From Streptomyces anulatus (GTDB lineage: Bacteria > Actinomycetota > Actinomycetes > Streptomycetales > Streptomycetaceae), in contig NZ_JOEZ01000026.1 in NCBI RefSeq assembly GCF_000721175.1, positions 32,790-96,789 of the forward strand: DNA of 64,000 nt. The letters are read 5' to 3'. A program made the position numbers and the translations under genes. A model generated the notes under the pieces. It saw only the letters and a program-made list of their open reading frames with translations, was not told the DNA's origin and searched no databases. Positions 34,197 to 42,884 of this stretch are shown piece after piece (position 1 is the stretch's first letter; the number at the start of each line of letters is the position of its first letter).

Positions 34197-34559
34197 CGAT
34201 GCGCGGAATAGGGGCCGAATCCGCAGGACCTGCTTCGCCTGTCGGCGGTGACACATGGTCACCGGCGCCCGTGAGGGGGAACGGCGGTACCGAAGGCTTC
34301 TGGAGTGCTGCCGGCACTCTCAAGTACCGGCGCGCGGCGCGGCTGACTGAGTGCGCGTCGGCTCCGGGAGACGTGCGGCAGTGCGCGCGCCGCGCGCCGG
34401 CACAGTCAGCGCGTGCGTGCCGGAGGGAGGACCGTGCGCGCACCGTGCGCCCGAGGCGCGCGCACCACGGTGCGCTGGACCGCGCGGCGGGACGCGCACC
34501 TCGCTGGCGCGCGTCCCGCCGCGCGCCAGCCAAAGCGCGGGGGATCGCGGCCGCGCGCA

Positions 34560-36296
34560 TCATCCGGCAGCCTCGGCGCGCAGTTCCCTGGCCCGGTGGC
34601 GCGCGCACACACTGCGGGTCGGAATCGCCGGCCGGTCGCACGTTTCCCCGCGCCAGCCGGAGCACCGCCGCGCCGGGCCGGGATGCCGTGCGACGGCCCG
34701 CGCCGGCCGGCTCGCTTCCCGGCAGAGCCTGCACATCCGATCAGCGAGTGCGGGACCGACCAACCGGATCCGGCAGCCGCACTCCCGGCAGACGGAGAGG
34801 TCCGCGGGCGCCGGCGGGGCGGCGGCGTTGCCGAGCACCGGGCGCCGCGGAGCCGGTGGAACGCATTCGGCACACGTGACGCCGGGCCCGCCCAGACCGT
34901 GGTCGGGACATTGCCCCAGCTCGATCCGGCGCTCCCGCTCGAGCTCCCGTCGACGTGCGGCGCGGATGTCCGCACATGCCGCGCAGGGCTCCCCGCTCGG
35001 CCACATCACTCCGCTCTCGCAGGCCAGATGCCCGCAGCCCCACCTCGGCAGAGCCACCCCCATCAGCCACCGGGCCGGGTCCTTGATGTCCGACAGAAAC
35101 ACCCCGGCGAAGCGGCTACGCAAGCGCTGCCGAAGCCGCTCGGAGTCACATCCGTGATCGAGCTGGCGGCCGACCTCGCGGGCGATCCGCCGCTGCATGA
35201 ACGTGTTCGCCCGCTCGTACAGCACCTGCACGGGTTCGAGGACCTCGACAATGCGCGGGTGCAGCGTCAGCGGCGGGCCGTCGTAGTGGCCGCGGGCGGC
35301 TGGGGATGCCTGAGAGCGGGGTAGTTCCTGCTCCGCGCGGAGCGCGAAACCGTCCTGGGCCTGGTCCTGCGCAGGGTTCGAGCCCGAGTTATCCACAGGC
35401 CGAGCGCCCTTGTCTACCTGTACTTCGCCTACGGCGGGTGAGTCAGGGCGGCGCTCGTCATCAGGTCGGTCAATCCTGTGGTCTTCCTTAGTCGCGAGCG
35501 ATCCCTCACCGGCTTCCAGACCCGATCCCTCATCAAGACGCGAAGACGGCGAGGTGCTCTCCACAGGCGAGGAGGGTTGGGTGCTGCCCGGGGCCGGGGG
35601 CACGTCATGGGCGATGAACTGGTGCCGCCCCTGCACGCCCGACCTGCGCAGCACGGTCACCCAGCCGGCATCCTCCAGAGCATCCACGACCTTCCCCGCA
35701 GACGCCGCGGACAGTGTCGTCCCCGCGCGCGCACCGGAGTGGTGGTAGAGGTGTCCGGCGAGCTCGCCTTCGGTGAGAGGAATGCGCTGTACCTGGGCGA
35801 AGCAGAGCACCGCGTATGCACGCAACTGCCGCGGGGTCAGGTCCTCGCATGCGGCGACCGGCAGCCAGATGAACCGTTCGTCCCGCTGTATCGGCCGTAC
35901 ACGGCGCTGCGCCGTGGTGCCGCACCCGCCAGGCAGCGACCGTCGCTGGTTGACGGGGAGCTCGATCACCCCGTCCGGCCCGGGCCTGCGCAGTTGGGCA
36001 ATGCCGCGTTCGACGGAGGACCGCGACAGCCCGAGGTACGACGCGAGCACCGTGGTGCCTGCGGTACAGCCTTCCGGGCGCTGCCCGAGCGCCTTGATCT
36101 TCATGTAGACGGCCAGAGCCACGTCCGCGTAGTACGGGGACTCGACCAACCGCAGCGGCACCTTGACACGCTGACGCCGTACGGGCGCCTGACTGCTGGA
36201 CAGGCAGGACGAATCCGCGGGCCGCGGCCGAGGCGCCGGACCTGCAACGGACGTGGTGGTGAGGGGCAGGGAACTGGACACACTTCTCCCGCGCAC
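34560..36296 (-). CDS. Winged-helix replication-initiator-like protein with C-terminal zinc ribbons
   Basis: 578 aa. Two winged-helix-like domains: residues about 45-125 (LVESPYYADVALAVYMKIKAL, TTVLASYLGLSRSSVERGI) and 145-225 (LTPRQLRAYAVLCFAQVQ, LTEGELAGHLYHHSG, ASAGKVVDALEDAGWVTVL). An acidic/polar linker follows, then a helical part, then Cys clusters (CGHLACESG, CAAC, CPDHG...CAEC, CRECGC...CRLC) near the C-terminus. Tandem winged helices next to iteron-like repeats are the layout of plasmid Rep proteins, so an initiator role is proposed. The GTG at 36296 lacks an SD; GTG 36281 after GGGAG is equally likely. Confidence 0.6.
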   Translation of the reverse strand: MRGRSVSSSLPLTTTSVAGPAPRPRPADSSCLSSSQAPVRRQRVKVPLRLVESPYYADVALAVYMKIKALGQRPEGCTAGTTVLASYLGLSRSSVERGIAQLRRPGPDGVIELPVNQRRSLPGGCGTTAQRRVRPIQRDERFIWLPVAACEDLTPRQLRAYAVLCFAQVQRIPLTEGELAGHLYHHSGARAGTTLSAASAGKVVDALEDAGWVTVLRRSGVQGRHQFIAHDVPPAPGSTQPSSPVESTSPSSRLDEGSGLEAGEGSLATKEDHRIDRPDDERRPDSPAVGEVQVDKGARPVDNSGSNPAQDQAQDGFALRAEQELPRSQASPAARGHYDGPPLTLHPRIVEVLEPVQVLYERANTFMQRRIAREVGRQLDHGCDSERLRQRLRSRFAGVFLSDIKDPARWLMGVALPRWGCGHLACESGVMWPSGEPCAACADIRAARRRELERERRIELGQCPDHGLGGPGVTCAECVPPAPRRPVLGNAAAPPAPADLSVCRECGCRIRLVGPALADRMCRLCREASRPARAVARHPGPARRCSGWRGETCDRPAIPTRSVCARHRARELRAEAAG

Positions 36297-37351
36297 CGTT
36301 GCCGGAGTGACGATCCGTCGACGGTGCGCTCGAGCCGCCGCCTCTGCGGGATGGGTGCAGAGACGGCCTTGCAGATGGGACCATGCGCCCCGCTGCGATC
36401 AGAGGGGATGTCAACCCCGGCGCGCTCGCGGTACAGCGTGCTGTGCCGCGAGCGCACCTGCTGACGGGCGGCGTGTGCCGTGCAGCAGAGCGCGGGCAGC
36501 CTTGGCGAAGGTGGGAGGGAGGCGCGGCGCGTCCCTTCGCCTTCTCGGCCAAGAGAGCGGATCAGCCAGCGAAAACCGTTGGACAGAGCGAAGAGCCTGC
36601 TCTCGGCCCCTTCGTCGACGACGGCGACACAGAAGCCGCTGAACGCCCCGAACTGGACCAAACGGCTGTCACGGAATGTGACACCGAGGTGACCATTGGG
36701 GGGTGAATGGCCGAGAACGGCGGTCCCGGGCGCCTGCTGAGCTGACAAAAGCCATGGCGGTACTGCAAGATGTACTCCGATCACCCTGGTGCACTCCAGG
36801 GATGACAAAGGCCCTTCGGGGTCAGCCCCTCGGGGCTAGCTGCTGGGAGGCAGTGATCATCCAGGCCGAAAGGCCTGGCTCTTCGCTCGACGGAGCTGGT
36901 ACTCCGTAAGAGCGGTGACGGCCGGCAGAGGAGCTGCTAACTCCGAACCGGCGGGGAAGGGCGAGGAGCGCTCCTTGCTAGGGAGCGCCCGCCCGAGAGT
37001 TCTACGACATGCCGCCCTCCTCGGTGAGGGCGATGAGCGACGTGCGGTGTCCGCACAGCAAAAAGCCCCGGCTCGACGGCGTCGTGAACGCAGCGCGGAA
37101 GCCGGGCTGACTGTGCATTTGTGCGTGGGTGCGGGTACGCTCCACCACGAGACACCGCCTATCCGGTTTCTCGAACCCGATATACGCCCCCGGACTTGCT
37201 CAAGGTCTGGGGGCATCGTGTTGTCAGGGCTAGCAATAGATCAATCGATGGTCACCCTATCCCCAACAGCACCGGAAGTGCACAGGCTGTGGACGGACCG
37301 GTACACGCGGCGCGTCGCGCTGATCAGGGATCACTTCACAGCGAATTCCCC
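36297..37351. other. Long intergenic region with stable hairpins
   Basis: About 1.05 kb with no convincing gene on either strand. It contains several stem-loops, including a 7-bp GNRA-type hairpin at 36861-36878 (GAAA loop) and GC-rich stems at about 36787-36820. A terminator-like structure for leftward transcripts lies at 37060-37108. It could encode a structured RNA or the leader of the initiator gene. Confidence 0.45.
37060..37108 (-). terminator. Leftward terminator-like hairpin with T-run
   Basis: On the minus strand, a stem of nine pairs with one bulged base (37100-37108 with 37064-37073) is followed by TTTTT (37064-37060). It lies about 245 bp past the stop of the GntR-family gene, so it may end that transcript or a separate RNA. 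Confidence 0.5.
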
Positions 37352-38131
37352 TTAGTTGGGCAGCTTCCCTGATGAATCGGTCAAACTGACTCTATCGGCA
37401 TGGATGAGTAGAAACTCGCAACTCCGTGTCTGTTCACCGCTGTAGCTCACGCGCCGGACCGTAAGCACGGTGACCGCACGCGACTTGAGCAGGGCTGCCT
37501 CCTGGTCGGATGCCGGCCGCGCCGAGATGGCGTGCAAGTGCCCGGTCTCCGGCAGGCCGGCCCCGTTCAGGATCTGGTCCTCGTCGACGAGGTCGACGTC
37601 CAGAAGCCGGCGGGCGAGGTCGGCGATGCCCTTCGGGACGTACAGCTCCCGGATGGCCCAAGGGGTGCCGCCCCGGCTGAGGACGCTCTGTCGCAGGACG
37701 ACAGCGGATTCCGGTGGACTGCCCAGGGCTGCTGCCACGTCGGCGGAGGCCTTGCGTACGGCGGTAGTGACCATGTCGGTCCGGTCGTCGGCCTGCCCGG
37801 GGGCGGGGTGGACGTGACCGAGCTTGTCGAGGCGCGCCTCGAAGGCGGCCGCGGGGGACAGCACCATGTAGCCGACCTTGGGGATCGACCGCACCAGGCC
37901 CTCCTGCTCGAGGAGCTCCATCGCGCCGATCAGCGTGTTGCGCGCGCACCCGAGTTCCTTGGCGAGCTGGCGCCCCGAGACGACGGTGCCGGCGGTGCGT
38001 GCGGGGGCGCCGTCGCGGATCTCCTTGCGCAGGCGCTCGGCGAGGTCGTGTCTGCTGGTCGGGGGCGTGGCCATGCGGGACATCCTGCCGTACAGCCACC
38101 CCGGTGCGGGCTGCAGGGCCGCGATCGTCAT
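37352..38131 (-). CDS. GntR-family (HutC/UTRA type) transcriptional regulator
   Basis: 259 aa. An N-terminal winged helix (DLAERLRKEIRDG, VVSGRQLAKELGCARNTLIGAMELLEQEGLV) at residues about 30-95 is followed by a UTRA ligand domain (VVLRQSVLSRGGTPWAIRELYVPKGIADLARRLL, LHAISARPASDQEAALL, TVLTVRRVSYSGEQTRSCEFLLIHADRV shown in parts). HutC-type regulators such as KorSA control transfer operons of Streptomyces plasmids. ATG 38131 is chosen because GGGAG lies six bases upstream. It is divergent from the WhiB-Spd-TraB operon; the inverted repeat at 38177-38214 between them is the likely operator for both. Confidence 0.85.
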   Translation of the reverse strand: MTIAALQPAPGWLYGRMSRMATPPTSRHDLAERLRKEIRDGAPARTAGTVVSGRQLAKELGCARNTLIGAMELLEQEGLVRSIPKVGYMVLSPAAAFEARLDKLGHVHPAPGQADDRTDMVTTAVRKASADVAAALGSPPESAVVLRQSVLSRGGTPWAIRELYVPKGIADLARRLLDVDLVDEDQILNGAGLPETGHLHAISARPASDQEAALLKSRAVTVLTVRRVSYSGEQTRSCEFLLIHADRVSLTDSSGKLPN

Positions 38132-38176
38132 GTCGGTCTCCCTTGACTTGATCCGCAAGGCGGGGCAACATCATCG

Positions 38177-38214
38177 CATCTGGCTTACCTGGCGTGAGCC
38201 AGATAAGCCAGATG
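38177..38214. promoter_or_regulatory. Probable GntR operator
   Basis: Perfect 11-bp inverted repeat: CATCTGGCTTA at 38177-38187 and its complement at 38204-38214. A third half-site GTGAGCCAGA (38194-38203) lies between them, giving overlapping palindromes. It is placed 46 bp upstream of the GntR start and in front of the rightward operon. Confidence 0.75.
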
Positions 38215-38253
38215 TGGGCATGGTCCCGCATCCCGTGGCGCGCCACACGCAAA

Positions 38254-38289
38254 ACGGCCTCCGAGGGGGTTGGAGCCCTCGAAGGCCGT
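38254..38289. terminator. Strong hairpin in leader of WhiB-like gene
   Basis: A 13-bp stem with one mismatch (38254-38267 with 38276-38289), preceded on the plus strand by AAAA, so read leftward it is a hairpin followed by TTTT. It could stop leftward transcripts before the operator. Its 3' arm also contains the GAAGG that would serve as SD for the alternative start at 38294. Confidence 0.5.
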
Positions 38290-38335
38290 GGTGATGCACG
38301 CCGACCCCTTCCCGTCACGAAAGACAGACGACGCA

Positions 38336-38986
38336 ATGACCAGCATGACAGCCGGTCGCCCCATGCAGGGCACCGCCAGCCGAATCACCCTCACCAGCGA
38401 CGACATCACACGCGAACTCGTCAGTACCCACACGCCGGCCGCCCTCGCCGAAAGCGGCTACCTCACCGGTCCCGACGGGCACGCCGTCGCCGGCCAGATG
38501 CGCGAGCACCAGCTGGACGAAGCGCTCCTGCTCGGCCGCTGCAGCACCACCAACGATGTCGACGCCTTCTACCGGCGCGACGAGGAACTGGACGAGCAGT
38601 GGCACGCGCGCCGAGAGGACACCATCGCCAAGTACTGCGCGCGGTGCCCGATCGCCGCGGCATGCCTCGAACTCGCCCTGCGCTACCCCGAAGCCCCCCA
38701 GGACCTCGCGGTGCGCGGCGGCATCACCGAGGAGGACCAGCTCGCCCTCGCCGACATGGAAGCCGAACGGCTGGCCGCGGCCCGGGAGCGGGACCGTGCC
38801 CCGTATGAGCAGCGGACCATGCGGCTGCACGCTGCTCGCCAGGTGCTGGGGCTGGCCCGGTCTCACATCGGTCTGTCCGTCAAGCCCGAATACCGCAACA
38901 AGAACCACGCCGAGCTCAGCGCCGCAGTCTCCAAACTGGAGCAGCTGCGGAAGAACCACCGGCGCGCGACGGGGTGGGCCGCATGA
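38336..38986 (+). CDS. WhiB-like iron-sulfur regulator
   Basis: 216 aa from ATG 38336. The four cysteines of the family are present: C69 (GRCSTTND), then CARCPIAAAC giving C101, C104 and C110; these normally hold a [4Fe-4S] cluster. The downstream turn VRGGITEEDQ matches the G[VI]xGG turn used to bind sigma factor. A basic C-terminal extension (YRNKNHAEL, KLEQLRKNHRR) may touch DNA. It is longer than typical Wbl proteins. An in-frame ATG at 38294 with GAAGG is an alternative start. First gene of the rightward transfer operon. Plasmid and phage Wbl proteins usually adjust host sigma-A-dependent promoters. Confidence 0.8.
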   Translation: MTSMTAGRPMQGTASRITLTSDDITRELVSTHTPAALAESGYLTGPDGHAVAGQMREHQLDEALLLGRCSTTNDVDAFYRRDEELDEQWHARREDTIAKYCARCPIAAACLELALRYPEAPQDLAVRGGITEEDQLALADMEAERLAAARERDRAPYEQRTMRLHAARQVLGLARSHIGLSVKPEYRNKNHAELSAAVSKLEQLRKNHRRATGWAA

Positions 38987-39399
38987 CCGACCACACCACT
39001 GCACCGTCCCCCGAGGGCTCCGACGAGGACGAGCTCCGGATCCTCAACCGCCGCCTGATGCACGCCCTGCACACGAAGTGCGCGCTACCGGTCATCCCCG
39101 TGCCCGTCGTTGCGCAGGACGGCGCCGGTCCGCAGCCGACCGCGCTGGTCGGCATCCTCCTGGCCCTATGGCACCAGGCCCGCGTCGAAGCCGACGCCTA
39201 CCGGGCCTGGGTCAGCCAGCCGGCCCCGCCGCCGGCCCCGCCGACCACTGGCGCCGTATCCCGCGGCGCCTCGGAGGCAGCGCGCGCACACCTCGACAGC
39301 GCCACCACCGCCGACCGGGCCGACGGAGAACCGCAAGGGCAGGACGTCATCCAGCACGGCCGAGGTGAGCCGCCGGACAACACCTGCCGACGGCGATGA
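38983..39399 (+). CDS. Hypothetical protein (138 aa)
   Basis: The ATG at 38983 overlaps the WhiB-like stop (ATGA) and follows a GGGGTGGG sequence. A helical N-terminal half (DELRILNRRLMHALHTK, LVGILLALWHQARVEADAYRAW) is followed by a Pro/Ala-rich and then polar disordered C-terminus. No cysteines of note apart from two isolated ones. Translationally coupled to the WhiB-like gene, so it may act with it. No family recognised. Confidence 0.6.
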   Translation: MTDHTTAPSPEGSDEDELRILNRRLMHALHTKCALPVIPVPVVAQDGAGPQPTALVGILLALWHQARVEADAYRAWVSQPAPPPAPPTTGAVSRGASEAARAHLDSATTADRADGEPQGQDVIQHGRGEPPDNTCRRR

Positions 39400-39436
39400 C
39401 ACGACCTCGGACCGCCGAGCGACAAGGACATCCACG

Positions 39437-39544
39437 ATGAGACTGCCGATCGCCTTGCACCTCGTCATCGGGTACGAGCAGCAGCCGCTGTACTACTGCG
39501 TCTCGTGCGGCGGGTACTACCCGGTCCAGCACTTCTGCGAGTAG
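39437..39544 (+). CDS. Small zinc-ribbon-like peptide (35 aa)
   Basis: This 35-codon frame starts at ATG 39437 with AAGGA eight bases upstream. The product contains YYCVSCGGYYPVQHFC, a C-x2-C...H-x-C arrangement that could fold around one zinc ion. It lies in the rightward transfer operon between small genes. Function unknown; support is SD plus motif. Confidence 0.5.
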   Translation: MRLPIALHLVIGYEQQPLYYCVSCGGYYPVQHFCE

Positions 39545-39546
39545 CC

Positions 39547-39735
39547 ATGGCCCTCACCACGACCTCGAGCAAGCGCGGACTCCACAGCGGCCGACTCCGC
39601 CGCCCGGCCGTCTGCCAGTTGACGATCGCCGCCAGCCTGCTGGCCCGATACGGGTACACCAGCCAGGCCGACGCCCACGACGACGGAACGTGCGCCCGGC
39701 TCTACTCCTTGGGCCGCCGGAAGGCCGCCTCGTGA
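39547..39735 (+). CDS. Small hypothetical protein (62 aa)
   Basis: The ATG at 39547 comes two bases after the previous stop, implying coupling. A short basic N-terminus is followed by a helical CQLTIAASLLARYGYTSQADA segment. The stop overlaps the next GTG (GTGA). No SD of its own. Function unknown. Confidence 0.45.
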   Translation: MALTTTSSKRGLHSGRLRRPAVCQLTIAASLLARYGYTSQADAHDDGTCARLYSLGRRKAAS

Positions 39736-39845
39736 GCCCCGCGGTCACGCCGCCGCTGGACGGCCCCCTGGCCAACGAGGCCGAACTGGACCGTGCCCTG
39801 TTCGGCCCCCACGAGGCCGAGGACGAGCAGGAAGCGGAGGAGTAG
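39732..39845 (+). CDS. Very small acidic protein (37 aa)
   Basis: GTG 39732 overlaps the preceding stop. The product is acidic and ends DEQEAEE. Its only support is gene order and coupling; it could be non-functional. The sequence after it (39846-39990) holds no gene but carries the AAGGAG SD of the next one. Confidence 0.35.
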   Translation: MSPAVTPPLDGPLANEAELDRALFGPHEAEDEQEAEE

Positions 39846-39990
39846 CCCGCGGGACGGAAGGTCAGCTTCGCGACGGAGCCGGAGACCACCGTCAGCTCGG
39901 CGAGCCAGCGCCCCCCTCACGACCACCCACCGACGCCGCGCTCAGCGACACGGCTGCAGCGCACGCGTCCCACCGCAAAGGAGCACGACG

Positions 39991-42225
39991 GTGAGCAAGT
40001 CGTCCCGTCGTCGACGCCGCCAACCCCCCAGTCCCGGGCCACCGGCCCCGAATCCGCGCCCCGTGGAAGCCGACTCCCCGGCCATCTCCGCCGACGCGCG
40101 CGAGGCCCTGGCCGTACTCGCCGATGCGCGCGACCGCGCGGCCGACATCGTCGACCTGGCGGAGGAGAAGTCCAGGAACTGCGAGGCCGGCGCACAGGAG
40201 AAGGCCGCTGTCCTCCTGGTGGCGGCCGAAGCGCAGGCCACACACATCCGAGCGGAGGCAGAGCGCCGGGCCGAGGCGCTCCAGGACCGTGCCCGGGAGG
40301 CCGGGGCAGCCCTCAAGGCCGACGCCGCCGCCCAGGCGGAGGCGGCGAAGGAAGCAGCCGACCGCCAGGCCGCCGACACCCTGGCAACTGCTGAGGCAGA
40401 AGGGCGGGCCGCCATCGAGGAGGCCACCGCCCACGCCTGCCGACTGCGCGAAGAAGCGCAACTGGCCGCCGACAAGGAGCTGAACGACGCCGGGCTCCGG
40501 GCCGAGCAACTGACCCGCGCGGCCCGTCGCGACGCCGAGGCAGCTGATGCCCGGCTGCGCGCCGCAGAGGCAGAGGCAAAACGTATCCGCAGTGAGGCGA
40601 CGTCCGCGGCCGAAGAGCTCCGCCGGCAGGCGGCCGCAGGCATCAGGGCCGAACGGGAACGGGCCACCCGCGACGTCGAAGAACTGCGCACCACCGCAGC
40701 GGCGACGGTCGCATCAGCCGAGGAGCGAGCCGCCACGGTTGCCGAGAAGGCTGCCGCCCGGGAAGCCGCAGCGATGGAGAAGGAGGAAGCCGCCGAGCAA
40801 CTGCTCCGCCAGGCCCAGGAGGCCTGGGAGCGGGCGCGCTCGCGCGCCGCCCGCAGGCAGGAGCGGAAGCGTCTGCGTCAGCAGGGCCGCATTCAGCGAG
40901 CAACGGCGCGGCGCGAGCACAAAGAGGCCGCAGGACGTCCGACCTTCGCCCACCGCCTCACCCAGGGGCGCCTGTGGATACGGGAGATGGTTCGCAACCA
41001 GGCCCGCCGGGGCCTCGTCGCCGGCCCGATCCTCGCCCCGATGGCCGTGGCCTGGTGGTCCCAGACCGACTACGCCAAGGAAGCGTTCGGATGGTGGACC
41101 GTCTTCGCCCTCGGCTTCGCCGCCGCCTGGGAGCTCACGACCGCGTTCACCGGCTGGATGTACCACCAGGCGCGGCAGCAGGGCGATGCCGGCACCATCT
41201 ACCGGATCATGACGTGGGTGTTCGCGTCCGGCGCGGCCGCGATGAACTACGCCCATCACTGCGGGCCTGGCGGCCGGCCGACGCAGGCGTCCGTCGCCTT
41301 TGCGACCATGAGCGTCGTCGGCATGGTGCTGTGGGAGCTGTATGCCTCCCTGGTCCACCGCCAGTACCTACGGGAGCAGGGACTGGTCTCCCGGGCACGG
41401 CCGAAGATCGGCCTGATCCGCTGGGTCCGGTTCCCGGTGCGGTCCTGGACGGCCTGGTCGCTGACGATCGACAACGCCGCACTGTCCACGCTGGAACGCG
41501 CCTGGAACGCCGCCGGCATCGAGCTGGCGGACCGGAACGCGCTCCGTTCCGGCACGGCTCTGCACCGCATCGTGATTCCCCGCGTGCCGACCGACGGACT
41601 TCGTTCCGGAGCCGGTCCGGGCGCCGTTCCGTCGTTCCGCACGGTCTGGAGCGTTCCGGGCGGAACGCCCGCCGGAACCTGGGCGCACTGGGCCGGAACC
41701 ATCCAGGCTGCAGGGGTGACGCCCCATGCGCACGGTCGCGGAATGGAGTGGAACGACAGCCTCGTTCCACTCGGCCACCCCGAGGCTGAGCAGGACTTTC
41801 CCGGCGTTCCGCCCCGCACCGGACTGCCGCGTTCCGCCCCGCCCGGAATCGGAACGGAACACCCGCCGCCAGGGGCACAGGTGCCCGAGCGCACCGCGGA
41901 ACGGGGCGCGGCAACGCCGGCGCGGAAGCAGCACGCACCGGATGGGGCGGACCGGCGCACGGACCGGAACGATCCCGGCGCCCGGAACGGACAGGAGCGC
42001 ACCAGTGGTGCGGAACGAGACGAGGAGGAGGTGGTGCTCGAGGAAAAGGAACGCGCCGCGGTGGAGCGCCTCCTCGCACGAAAGCAGCCGCTGAGCAAGC
42101 GGAGCATCTCGGACGAGGTCCGCTCCAGCGGCGAAACGATCGCCGACGGGCGCGCCCTGGCGATCGCCAACTACCTCAACGCCAAGGCCAAGGGCCGGCT
42201 GAGCCAGGACCTCGCAGGCGTCTGA
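39991..42225 (+). CDS. Coiled-coil plus membrane Spd-like transfer protein (744 aa)
   Basis: GTG 39991 follows AAGGAG with eight-base spacing; the open frame upstream has no coding character. Residues about 25-330 form a long Ala/Glu/Arg-rich coiled coil (repeated A-E-A-x-R patterns). Residues about 345-470 contain four hydrophobic helices (GPILAPMAVAWW, WWTVFALGFAAAWELTTAF, IMTWVFASGAAAMNYA, ASVAFATMSVVGMVLWEL) like the DUF2637/SpdB membrane proteins of Streptomyces plasmids. A polar linker and a C-terminal HTH-like domain (LSKRSISDEVRSSGETIADGRALAI) follow. Probably involved in intramycelial plasmid spread with TraB. The coiled-coil fusion is unusual. Confidence 0.65.
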   Translation: MSKSSRRRRRQPPSPGPPAPNPRPVEADSPAISADAREALAVLADARDRAADIVDLAEEKSRNCEAGAQEKAAVLLVAAEAQATHIRAEAERRAEALQDRAREAGAALKADAAAQAEAAKEAADRQAADTLATAEAEGRAAIEEATAHACRLREEAQLAADKELNDAGLRAEQLTRAARRDAEAADARLRAAEAEAKRIRSEATSAAEELRRQAAAGIRAERERATRDVEELRTTAAATVASAEERAATVAEKAAAREAAAMEKEEAAEQLLRQAQEAWERARSRAARRQERKRLRQQGRIQRATARREHKEAAGRPTFAHRLTQGRLWIREMVRNQARRGLVAGPILAPMAVAWWSQTDYAKEAFGWWTVFALGFAAAWELTTAFTGWMYHQARQQGDAGTIYRIMTWVFASGAAAMNYAHHCGPGGRPTQASVAFATMSVVGMVLWELYASLVHRQYLREQGLVSRARPKIGLIRWVRFPVRSWTAWSLTIDNAALSTLERAWNAAGIELADRNALRSGTALHRIVIPRVPTDGLRSGAGPGAVPSFRTVWSVPGGTPAGTWAHWAGTIQAAGVTPHAHGRGMEWNDSLVPLGHPEAEQDFPGVPPRTGLPRSAPPGIGTEHPPPGAQVPERTAERGAATPARKQHAPDGADRRTDRNDPGARNGQERTSGAERDEEEVVLEEKERAAVERLLARKQPLSKRSISDEVRSSGETIADGRALAIANYLNAKAKGRLSQDLAGV

Positions 42226-42254
42226 CAACTGCTCCGGCTCGGAGCACCAAGACC

Positions 42255-42295
42255 GGGAGACCCGGCCCGCTTTCCAGGGCCCGGCCGGGTCTCCC
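42255..42295 (+). terminator. Hairpin after Spd-like gene
   Basis: A perfect 13-bp stem (42255-42267 with 42283-42295) lies 30 bp after the stop. There is no T-run. It may cause partial termination or processing within the transfer operon. Confidence 0.55.
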
Positions 42296-42323
42296 TCCTC
42301 CACGAAACGGGAGTTCGCACATC

Positions 42324-42884
42324 ATGACCCACGCCCGCACCCGCCGGCACCGGATCGGCCGCTGGCGCCTGCCCGGCCGCCTGCGGTGGCTTATCGGCGG
42401 AGACGACCACCGCCTTGCCCGGGCCCGTTACGGCACCCGGGAGTCGGCCTCCGAGCGTGCCGAGCGCCGCGAGCGCACGGCACGCCGCACCCAGCGGGCA
42501 CGCCAGGTGCGAACAGCCGCCCGCAAGGGCCAGCAGTGGGAGGACGAGGCCTACGCCAGCCTCCCCCTCGCCGCCGCATGCCCGCGGGACCCGGCCACAG
42601 TGCTCTCCACCCAGGCGGTCCCCCTGCTCAGCGTTGAGCACGGGCCACACGGCGACCTGCCCGCGCTGCCCCCGGGCTTCGCACCCGCCACTGCGGACGA
42701 GAGCTCGGTGACGAGGTCCGGAGCGCCGGAACAGGTCACCGCGGACCTGGCCGGCCCGGACGCCCTCGCATCGGGCAGGCCCGTGCTGTACGTCATCGAC
42801 GGCCTGGGCCCGCGGCCCCCTTCTCGCCGTCCCATGCCCGAGCGGCGCACCGCGGCGGCCGGCATCAAGACCGGGAGCCGCTGA
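42324..42884 (+). CDS. Hypothetical basic protein (186 aa)
   Basis: The N-terminal 70 residues are very Arg-rich (ARTRRHRIGRWRLPGRLRW, RAERRERTARRTQRARQ), suggesting nucleic-acid binding or a disordered tail. The C-terminal part is acidic/Pro-rich. ATG 42324 has GGGAG ten bases upstream. The stop overlaps the next gene (TGATG), a coupled pair in the transfer operon. No family recognised. Confidence 0.55.
   Translation: MTHARTRRHRIGRWRLPGRLRWLIGGDDHRLARARYGTRESASERAERRERTARRTQRARQVRTAARKGQQWEDEAYASLPLAAACPRDPATVLSTQAVPLLSVEHGPHGDLPALPPGFAPATADESSVTRSGAPEQVTADLAGPDALASGRPVLYVIDGLGPRPPSRRPMPERRTAAAGIKTGSR

Noticed and set aside
34014..34211. 65-codon frame through the iteron-like repeats
   Set aside because: The DKG repeats in its product come from the DNA repeat; no start signal.
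33488..34559. CRISPR array
   Set aside because: The repeats are short (12 bp), unevenly spaced, and without cas genes.
37155..37200. TTCGAG-containing stretch resembling a tRNA T-arm on the minus strand
   Set aside because: No acceptor or anticodon stem could be assembled around it.
36915..37355. 146-codon plus-strand frame
   Set aside because: No SD; overlaps a terminator-like hairpin and changes composition midway.
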